Shown here: piece after piece, positions 46,759-52,842 of the stretch | Numbering within the stretch: position 1 is the first letter of the stretch | How the letters are laid out: each line of letters opens with the position of its first letter | Virus record (IMG/VR): IMGVR_UViG_3300008448_000064 | Location: 1-64,000 of that record | Strand: one strand, 5' to 3' | Length of the DNA: 64,000 bases | DNA from: a virus | Made by a program: the position numbers and the translations under genes | Notes under the pieces: model-generated | Databases searched by the model: none | Told to the model about the DNA's origin: nothing | The model's input: only the letters and a program-made list of their open reading frames with translations

Positions 46759-47142
46759 ATGGCTAAAGTAAATTATGACAAGTTTGCCTCGTTTGACATT
46801 AACGAGTGCTGTGATCACTTTGACAGTGAGAAGCAGAGCAACTGGAAGAAGATTGGCAAGTTCATCGTAGCAGATGGACAGGACTATGCCCATATTATGG
46901 AAACAGAGTTTGACTTTGAAGATGTAGGCAATGGCGAGTATGCGGCCTTTGAGGCAGGTGTTAAGTATGCACTGACCAAGATGAACATTGCTTTTGAAGC
47001 GGCTGCTGTAGACTTGCAGATCTGCGAGGTAGACTTGGTAGAGAGCATGGGCTTTATGATGGTACGTTGCGATGACGAGCCAGAGGACTTTGTCAAGCGG
47101 GTTATGAAGAAGCCTGTTATGATGGTAGACAGCTGGTGCTAA
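46759..47142 (+). CDS. hypothetical acidic early protein
   Basis: 127 residues from the ATG at 46759 after GGGAGCGA. F-D-I-N-E-C-C-D-H-F-D-S-E-K and F-M-M-V-R-C-D-D-E-P-E-D-F. Unknown function. Confidence 0.77.
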   Translation: MAKVNYDKFASFDINECCDHFDSEKQSNWKKIGKFIVADGQDYAHIMETEFDFEDVGNGEYAAFEAGVKYALTKMNIAFEAAAVDLQICEVDLVESMGFMMVRCDDEPEDFVKRVMKKPVMMVDSWC

Positions 47143-47202
47143 CAGTTTGCCAATGTGTCAGCCTATCACTAGACCCTGCAACACGCCCGGGCACTTCGTA
47201 GG

Positions 47203-47231
47203 TTGACACAAAGGCTTTTTGACAGTATAAT
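47203..47231 (+). promoter_or_regulatory. early promoter
   Basis: TTGACA, 17 bp, TATAAT. The transcript has an unusually long leader of about 120 nt. Confidence 0.85.
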
Positions 47232-47237
47232 AGAGAC

Positions 47238-47360
47238 ATAGTAAGAAGCAAGGCGATCCTCAAATGTAAGAACCCAGCAGAGATGCAAAAAGGGTTGTAA
47301 CCAAGGGATACGAAGCGAGTTTGGAGACTCGGCCTAAGCCAACATGCACAGGAGCGAACC
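47238..47360 (+). ncRNA. structured leader RNA, type unknown
   Basis: Non-coding 5' region with possible stems AACCC/GGGTT (47271/47290), CGAGT-ttggag-ACTCG and GGC-ctaa-GCC close to the ribosome-binding site AGGAGCGAAC. No known riboswitch class was recognised. It could be a cis-regulator or a separate small RNA. Confidence 0.35.
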
Positions 47361-47555
47361 ATGCAAGTACACTTTATCAACACAGGAACCAAAGAAGACT
47401 TTGGCTTTAGAGAAGTCAACGTAGAAGCCTTCAAGTTGGATCACGACAATGCTCCTTATTGCATCGTTAGCAATCCATTTTTCCCGGGCGAAAGTCTACG
47501 TGCAGAGTACAACTTCTATAACGATTGCCTGCAATGGGTGGTTGACATAGATTGA
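47361..47555 (+). CDS. hypothetical early protein
   Basis: 64 residues: M-Q-V-H-F-I-N-T-G-T-K-E-D-F-G-F and P-F-F-P-G-E-S-L-R-A-E-Y-N. AGGAGCGAA ribosome-binding site. The next promoter lies in its last codons. Unknown function. Confidence 0.75.
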   Translation: MQVHFINTGTKEDFGFREVNVEAFKLDHDNAPYCIVSNPFFPGESLRAEYNFYNDCLQWVVDID

Positions 47556-47570
47556 TTTTGACAGTATAAT
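47542..47570 (+). promoter_or_regulatory. early promoter
   Basis: TTGACA, 17 bp, TATAAT. Confidence 0.85.
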
Positions 47571-47602
47571 AGACACATCAACAACGCAAATAGGAGCGAA
47601 CT

Positions 47603-47881
47603 ATGAACGTACAGCAGATCAATACAGCCCTGGTAACAGGTTCTTTCACCAACGATCAACTGGCAAGTGTGATCGATGCAGTCAAGTTTGCTCGTAGCCG
47701 TTTGGCACAGACTACAAAGAGCACTCTGCGAGTAGGCGACAATGTCAACTTTACCTCTAGCAAAACCGGACAGAACATGACAGGTTTTGTTACAAAGATT
47801 GCCATTAAATATGTAACAGTCAAAACAATGAACGGCTTGTGGCGTGTGCCAGCTAACATGCTGAACAAGGTTGAAGCCTAA
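47603..47881 (+). CDS. conserved early protein with KOW/SH3-like C-terminus
   Basis: 92 residues. An N-terminal helix pair (I-N-T-A-L-V-T-G, L-A-S-V-I-D-A-V-K-F-A) leads to a beta-barrel-like segment L-R-V-G-D-N-V-N-F-T-S ... M-T-G-F-V-T-K-I-A-I-K, similar to a KOW fold. I recall this in other aquatic phages. AGGAGCGAA upstream. Confidence 0.78.
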   Translation: MNVQQINTALVTGSFTNDQLASVIDAVKFARSRLAQTTKSTLRVGDNVNFTSSKTGQNMTGFVTKIAIKYVTVKTMNGLWRVPANMLNKVEA

Positions 47882-47899
47882 TTACAGAACTAATAGAGC

Positions 47900-47928
47900 T
47901 TGACAACAGGCTCTATTGATGCTATAAT
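47900..47928 (+). promoter_or_regulatory. early promoter in terminator loop
   Basis: TTGACA, 17 bp, TATAAT; -35 in the loop of AATAGAGC ... GCTCTATT. Confidence 0.88.
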
Positions 47929-47958
47929 TACTTTTTTAAACAACATTGGAGCGAAACA

Positions 47959-48816
47959 ATGCCAGGATATCGTGTAGTAAAATTGGACGAGCAGAGCAAC
48001 AAGACTATCCCTCAGCGTAGTACTGTAGAGCCTATTAGCAAAGAATCAGATGCAGAGATCATGGAGCGTATGCGTGAACGCTTTGAGATCCTTGACGACA
48101 TGACCCGTGCGGTTAAAAAGGGTGCAGTACGTGCTATGATTGTAAGCGGTGCACCGGGTGTGGGCAAGAGCTTTGGTGTTGAGAAAGTACTGAGCAAGCA
48201 TCAACTCCTCGCAGACGTAGCCAACGATCAAAAGCTCAAGAAGTTTGAGATTGTCAAAGGCGCTATGTCAGCTATTGGACTGTACAAGAAGCTGTACGAG
48301 TACAGTGACTCTAAGTGTATCCTTGTGTTCGATGACTGCGATTCAGTACTGTTGGACGACATTGCACTCAACATCCTTAAGGCTGCATTGGATACAAGCA
48401 AGAAGCGTACCATCAGCTGGAACACAGACAGCCGTAGTTTGATTGCAGAAGGTGTGCCCAATAGCTTTGAGTACAAGGGCGGTGCTATCTTTATTACTAA
48501 TATTAACTTCCAGAACATCAAGAGCAAGAAGCTTCAGGATCACTTGGCAGCATTGGAAAGCCGTTGCCACTACATTGATCTTACGATCCATACAGAGCGT
48601 GACAAGATGTTGCGTATCCGACAGATCGTAGCTGATGGCATGCTGGCAGAGTACGAGTTCACAACAGAGCAACAAGCAGAGCTGGTAGAGTTTGTAGATG
48701 CTAACAAGAAGCGCCTGCGTGAACTGAGCTTGCGTACAGTACTTAAGACTGCTGACTTGATCAAGAGCTTCCCAGCTAAATGGCAACGTGTAGCAGAGGT
48801 TAGCCTTATGCGCTAA
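47959..48816 (+). CDS. AAA+ ATPase, last early gene
   Basis: 285 residues. Walker A G-A-P-G-V-G-K-S (64-71), Walker B I-L-V-F-D-D-C-D (121-128), sensor region I-F-I-T-N-I-N-F. The C-terminal lid is helical with L-R-E-L-S-L-R-T-V. Similar small AAA+ proteins occur in aquatic T4-type phages. GGAGCGAAA ribosome-binding site. The 3' region carries four hairpins. Function unknown. Confidence 0.85.
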   Translation: MPGYRVVKLDEQSNKTIPQRSTVEPISKESDAEIMERMRERFEILDDMTRAVKKGAVRAMIVSGAPGVGKSFGVEKVLSKHQLLADVANDQKLKKFEIVKGAMSAIGLYKKLYEYSDSKCILVFDDCDSVLLDDIALNILKAALDTSKKRTISWNTDSRSLIAEGVPNSFEYKGGAIFITNINFQNIKSKKLQDHLAALESRCHYIDLTIHTERDKMLRIRQIVADGMLAEYEFTTEQQAELVEFVDANKKRLRELSLRTVLKTADLIKSFPAKWQRVAEVSLMR

Positions 48817-49000
48817 TGCATACAGCTAGCAGGGCAGCTTGAGCCCTGCACACTGTACTAGAGCACAGCATACACAAAGCTCTAGACAGTGCAGTTAGAT
48901 CCAGTTCGATTCGCTCCCGACAGTGATCTAACAGGGACTGCTGTGAAGCAGACCTTTGAACCCCATGATCCGATTCGCTCCCGGTCATGGGGTTTCTTTT
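48817..49000 (+). ncRNA. four-hairpin 3' region with two identical loops complementary to early ribosome-binding sites
   Basis: Hairpins: GCAGGGC/GCCCTGC (48829-48849); CACTGT-a-CTAGAGC/GCTCTAG-ACAGTG (48851-48891); GTTAGATC/GATCTAAC (48894-48932); AACCCCATGA/TCATGGGGTT (48959-48994) followed by TTCTTTTC, a strong terminator. The last two carry the same 13-mer CGATTCGCTCCCG (48907-48919 and 48971-48983), with loop ATTCGCTCC closed by C-G pairs. The loop is complementary to GGAGCGAA. Possible 3'-derived regulatory RNA. Confidence 0.45.
48959..49000 (+). terminator. Rho-independent terminator of the early region
   Basis: 10-bp perfect stem AACCCCATGA/TCATGGGGTT followed by TTCTTTTC; last rightward terminator. 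Confidence 0.85.
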
Positions 49001-49007
49001 CATCGAT

Positions 49008-49057
49008 GAGGTCAGGGGGTCGGGGCGACCATCGGGGTGAGGTGAGGGGGTCGGGGC
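49008..49057 (+). repeat. G-rich direct repeat, quadruplex-like
   Basis: GAGGTCAGGGGGTCGGGGC (49008-49026) and GAGGTGAGGGGGTCGGGGC (49039-49057), 18 of 19 identical, with another GGGG between. Five G-runs of four or more bases in 50 bp. Confidence 0.85.
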
Positions 49058-49120
49058 TTAATAATGATATTTGTAATACTAAATTATTACGGCTTAGTGG
49101 TGCTAAATCACCAGGCAGAA

Positions 49121-49300
49121 TCTGTAAGTACTTCTCTTATATTTTTTGCGCGGCAGATTTTTAACCCTGCAGGACCCATTTCAGGGAAGAGACTCGCAGG
49201 CGATTCTTTACTGTAAAACTACCTTGAAGAAACTCTAAGTACTTCCCTAAAAATTTTTGCGCTAAATTTTTTTTTGGTCTGCAGACCCCATTTGGGCTCA
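49121..49300. repeat. diverged tandem repeat in the strand-switch gap
   Basis: Two copies (about 49121-49186 and 49232-49300) share TAAGTACTTC, TTTTTGCGC, CTGCAG and GACCC(C)ATTT in the same order. They lie between the rightward early block and the leftward 49298 gene. No gene is seen in 48817-49297. Confidence 0.65.
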
Positions 49301-49723
49301 GTCCCACATCGTGCGGAATTCACCGTAACTGCGTATTGCTGTATATGTTGCTTCAGCTAGAAATTCAAAGTGTTTATACAGTGCTCTCACAGCAGGAAAA
49401 TCCCCCTGCTTTAAAACCATTTCGTAACAGCCCTGCCCCATGTCTACATAGTAACTGGCAGCAATTCCTCTACGTTCTCCCAACTCTGGAAACACTGCAC
49501 GAGTGAACCAACAGGTATTGCCCAATGCCAATGCTTCTGCGGGTGTACGCAAAGTCATATAGCGTTCAGCGTAGCTAGGCTCGGGTTGCCATGGGTTTTT
49601 ATCCATCTTTTCAGCTAACAGTTTAGCTTCATACACTGTAACAAAGTCTGGTATTGCCCAGCCTTGACGCTGATATGTAGTTTCCAATATATTTTTTATA
49701 CCCTTTTCTGCTGTATAGTTCAT
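49298..49723 (-). CDS. hypothetical protein
   Basis: 141 residues from the ATG at 49723, with GGAG at good spacing; a GTG at 49729 is the alternative. Contains Y-A-E-R-Y-M-T-L-R-T-P-A-E-A-L-A-L-G-N and A-A-S-Y-Y-V-D-M-G-Q-G-C-Y. Unknown function. It diverges from the SGNH gene at 49759 across an AT-rich promoter region. Confidence 0.75.
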   Translation of the reverse strand: MNYTAEKGIKNILETTYQRQGWAIPDFVTVYEAKLLAEKMDKNPWQPEPSYAERYMTLRTPAEALALGNTCWFTRAVFPELGERRGIAASYYVDMGQGCYEMVLKQGDFPAVRALYKHFEFLAEATYTAIRSYGEFRTMWD

Positions 49724-49746
49724 AGCCACTCCATATTGTATATTTA

Positions 49747-49753
49747 ATAAATA
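49747..49753 (+). promoter_or_regulatory. late promoter element ATAAATA
   Basis: ATAAATA then TTTTT before the ATG at 49759. Confidence 0.6.
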
Positions 49754-49758
49754 TTTTT

Positions 49759-50412
49759 ATGAAATTTGCCGTATACGGTGACAGCTTTGTTGATGGTGTT
49801 GACCGCAATTCACAAACCTGGGCAGCACAGCTAGCTGTCAAAATGGGTGCCGTCAGTATAGACTATTACGGTTGTGCTGGCAGCAGCTTTTATTGGACTT
49901 ATCAACAGATACTGGCCACAGCTCAACCATACGATCATATCATAGTAGCTGTTACTGAACCTGTACGCTTTCCTATCAAGGTAGAAAACCATTTTGTCAC
50001 TGGTCCACCCGGTGTAGACTCAATTACCAGTTTTAAGAAAAAAACTTACCTGTTGGGTTGGTTTATGATCAGTGATTTTGACTATCTAGTCACTGTGCAA
50101 AATCTCATGATCAATGACATTAAACTGCGCTTTCCACGCAGCCGATTCATAGCCTGTTTTCCCAACAGCTTTGCCAGTGATTTTAATCTACTGCACATTA
50201 ACTCTATAGCTAAAAAAGCTTTGGGTGTTGATCGTGTAGATCCCGCAATACTAGAAGAAAAGTCCGCTACACTGTGCCATATTCCTCAACCTTGGCACAG
50301 TGCCCTAGCTGACTATTTGTACAACACTGCTGAGCCTAACGTTGCTGACTGTACTGCTGATCTGTTTCCCCCTTTGGGTTCCAGCAGTCTTTATTATAAT
50401 ATACGTAGATAA
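49759..50412 (+). CDS. SGNH-hydrolase-like protein
   Basis: 217 residues. V-Y-G-D-S-F-V (4-10) is block I with the nucleophile Ser; Y-G-C-A-G-S-S is block II-like, and W-H-S-A near residue 175 may supply the His. Probably an esterase or deacetylase on host or virion glycans. Leaderless-type start: ATAAATA plus five bases. Confidence 0.75.
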   Translation: MKFAVYGDSFVDGVDRNSQTWAAQLAVKMGAVSIDYYGCAGSSFYWTYQQILATAQPYDHIIVAVTEPVRFPIKVENHFVTGPPGVDSITSFKKKTYLLGWFMISDFDYLVTVQNLMINDIKLRFPRSRFIACFPNSFASDFNLLHINSIAKKALGVDRVDPAILEEKSATLCHIPQPWHSALADYLYNTAEPNVADCTADLFPPLGSSSLYYNIRR

Positions 50413-50481
50413 TAGCCTTAAAAAATCGCTTTTGGCGCTGGCGCTTCGCGCCGCTTCGCAGCAGGCCTGGGCCGCAACCCG
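50413..50481 (+). other. GC-rich hairpin spacer between SGNH genes
   Basis: GC-rich 60 bp with GGCGC-ttc-GCGCC and repeats of GCGCTTCGC/GCCGCTTCGC, unlike the AT-rich flanks. It could be an intergenic terminator or a host-derived repetitive element. Confidence 0.5.
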
Positions 50482-50488
50482 CTAAATA
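50482..50488 (+). promoter_or_regulatory. late promoter element CTAAATA
   Basis: CTAAATA four bases before the ATG at 50493. Confidence 0.55.
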
Positions 50489-50492
50489 TTTC

Positions 50493-51398
50493 ATGAAAAA
50501 GAACATCTACCGACCCCAGGTCTACAATCAAGAAAATGACATCAAGTATTTGTCCAGCACAGCCTTTCCCTATAAATTTGCCGCTACTAACATTGAACAG
50601 TTGCTCACAGGATTTGGTCAACGCTATGGACTAGTAGAACTCAATGACTATGGAGATCGGGGTGCAGAAGGTCTGGCCAATTGGACACGCAACAGCTACA
50701 ATCAACAGTTTGCACATGATCCTAACTTTGAATATAAAAACAATTCTTGGGGATTTAGATGCGATCATTCGGGGCAAGCTGTGGACGTTTGGGCCTTTGG
50801 CTGCTCTGTTACCTATGGTGTAGGAGTTCCGCGGGAATATCGCTGGACTGATTGGCTCACCAAGCTTACTGGGCTCACTTGTGCCAACTATGCTGTCACG
50901 GGACTCAGTACCAATGAAATGGCACGTATGTTCATTCAACTTGCTAGATTTCAACAGCCAAAACATGCTGTGTTTCTATTGCCCGACTACAGTAGAATCA
51001 TGCTGAGTGCAGTGACCAATGGACAGTTGGATCACTTCAATGCCTTTGGCAACTACCAATATTCACATCCCATGCGTCTAGTGCCCGATAGGTTCCAAGC
51101 TTGCGAAACTTACTACAGCTTGCCCTTGACCAATCATGTTGAGCTGTTTATCATGGATCTGCACGCCATTGCCACTGCGGCTGAAGCTCGAGGCATCGAC
51201 GTGACGTTTGCTTCATGGGACAGCAGAGCCAACAGGTTTATACATCAACAGGACTTCAGTCACTATGGAATCAACTGTGCCAAACTGGCTTATGTTGAAC
51301 GGGATGTGCTGGGTCGAGATCAAAGTCACCCGGGGCTCTATTACCATAAAACACTGGCGGAAACTATAGCCCCCGTGATCAAAGATCATCAGTGTTGA
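50493..51398 (+). CDS. SGNH-hydrolase-like protein
   Basis: 301 residues. W-A-F-G-C-S-V-T-Y-G-V-G (about 94-105) is block I with Cys before the Ser, as in the 31425 gene. Y-A-V-T-G-L-S-T-N-E is block II, and D-Q-S-H-P-G near the C-terminus may supply Asp and His (S-H-P-G). The N-terminal 90 residues are extra. Converges on the gp41 gene, overlapping it by 20 bases. Confidence 0.75.
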   Translation: MKKNIYRPQVYNQENDIKYLSSTAFPYKFAATNIEQLLTGFGQRYGLVELNDYGDRGAEGLANWTRNSYNQQFAHDPNFEYKNNSWGFRCDHSGQAVDVWAFGCSVTYGVGVPREYRWTDWLTKLTGLTCANYAVTGLSTNEMARMFIQLARFQQPKHAVFLLPDYSRIMLSAVTNGQLDHFNAFGNYQYSHPMRLVPDRFQACETYYSLPLTNHVELFIMDLHAIATAAEARGIDVTFASWDSRANRFIHQQDFSHYGINCAKLAYVERDVLGRDQSHPGLYYHKTLAETIAPVIKDHQC

Positions 51399-52827
51399 GA
51401 TTGTTCAACAAGCTACGCAGTTTTGAACTGCCCACTTCTGCTCGAGGTTTAGCTAGATCAAATCCTTCTTTGGGACTGGCACGTTCCCAACTGGCTGTTG
51501 GTTCTGTAGTCACTGTTGAGCTACGCTGTAAACTGTTCAGTATGGCTGAACTCTTTTGCGTTACCATTGGTGTGCTGTCATCGCTTTGTTCTTCACTGTT
51601 GGTAATACGCAGTGTGTCAATGTCAAAGTCCAGATCAATTTTCTGTCCAACACCGCTTGAACTACGAGTTTTCATCAGCTGTATTTGATACTTGCCTCGC
51701 TCACGCATAGCACGGCTGGTAAAGATACCAAATACGTTGTCAGCAGTTTGAATCTTACTAAGTCCGCCACTAATGTGACTGTGATCAAATTCAACTTCTT
51801 CTACAGCACCCCTGTTAAGCTGTGCCGCTGTGACAAATACACACTGCTTTTCCATTGCTAGATTACGCAGTTCTTCACTCACATACTTGTCTTTAATAAA
51901 CAAGTTTTCTGCTGAAATTTTCTGTCCTGCGGGCATGAGCAAGTCCAAATAGTCGACTAATAATACGTCACAACGCTTGCCCGTTTTAACTTCATACTCT
52001 TTCAAGTAAGCACGAACATCGTTGGCAGTTTTACCCGAGGGCATATATTTGATTTGAAATGATCCTGACTTCTTGCCAATGATGCGAACCTTCATTTCAA
52101 CTTCATCAATTTGTTTAAACACTTCTCTAGTTGAAATACCAGTGACCATTGAGTCTACACGCATTGAAACTAACTCTTCCGAAAGTTCCAGTGTTAGATA
52201 GATAACATTCATACCTGCTAGTGCATAGTTAACACCTAGGTTGGCCAGGAACAAGCTTTTACCTGCACCCGATCCGCCAGCAAAGATGTTAAGTTCACCT
52301 CTGTTGAATCCGCCAAACAGTTTCTGATCTAGGGCGGCCCAGCCAGTGCTCATCTGTCCGTTTTTGTCTTTGATCTTCATCAGTCGAGCACGGGGATCAG
52401 CAAAGTAATCAGTGCCCATGTCTTTTTGCAGGCCCACTTGCACAGCCTTTTTAACTAGATCTTCTACTGAACCGTATTCGCCCTTTTCCAACATGTCAGC
52501 GGCTTTGAGAATGGCTTTCTCTAGGCCTTTGTGACGGATAAATGTTTCAAAGTCTGTGAGCAGCCAATCATAATGTGCTTCAGTTAGTCCCGGAGGAATT
52601 TCAAATGCATTACTAGTGGCTGCATTGATAATTTCTACTGTGGGTATAACTGAATGCTCGTCAACATAGTCTTTTAAAAACTTGGCTGCTGGTTGTAGTT
52701 TACGATCAAATAGTGCGTCATCCCAAATGCCTTGGCAGCGAACAAATGTTTCTGCATCTCCCAGCATCATCTCCAAATAGAGTTTTTGTATTTCGAATCC
52801 GTAGTCTGCGTTTTGTCTTGTGGTCAT
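51379..52827 (-). CDS. 41: replicative DNA helicase, T4 gp41-like (DnaB type)
   Basis: 482 residues. The RecA-like core follows G-W-A-A-L-D-Q-K-L-F-G-G-F with Walker A G-G-S-G-A-G-K-S (184-191), Y-L-T-L-E-L-S-E (motif 1a) and D-V-L-L-V-D-Y-L-D-L-L (Walker B). The N-terminal 140 residues contact primase. It unwinds DNA at the fork as a hexamer. The Ser/Thr-rich C-terminus (about 420-482) is longer than the core needs. Upstream lies the carbamoyltransferase and then primase. Confidence 0.93.
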   Translation of the reverse strand: MTTRQNADYGFEIQKLYLEMMLGDAETFVRCQGIWDDALFDRKLQPAAKFLKDYVDEHSVIPTVEIINAATSNAFEIPPGLTEAHYDWLLTDFETFIRHKGLEKAILKAADMLEKGEYGSVEDLVKKAVQVGLQKDMGTDYFADPRARLMKIKDKNGQMSTGWAALDQKLFGGFNRGELNIFAGGSGAGKSLFLANLGVNYALAGMNVIYLTLELSEELVSMRVDSMVTGISTREVFKQIDEVEMKVRIIGKKSGSFQIKYMPSGKTANDVRAYLKEYEVKTGKRCDVLLVDYLDLLMPAGQKISAENLFIKDKYVSEELRNLAMEKQCVFVTAAQLNRGAVEEVEFDHSHISGGLSKIQTADNVFGIFTSRAMRERGKYQIQLMKTRSSSGVGQKIDLDFDIDTLRITNSEEQSDDSTPMVTQKSSAILNSLQRSSTVTTEPTASWERASPKEGFDLAKPRAEVGSSKLRSLLNNLNTDDL

Positions 52828-52842
52828 TGTTTATTATACACT

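Noticed and set aside
48817-49297. A coding gene in the gap after the early AAA+ gene
   Set aside because: Only short frames without signals; the stretch is better explained by hairpins, G-rich repeats and tandem repeats.
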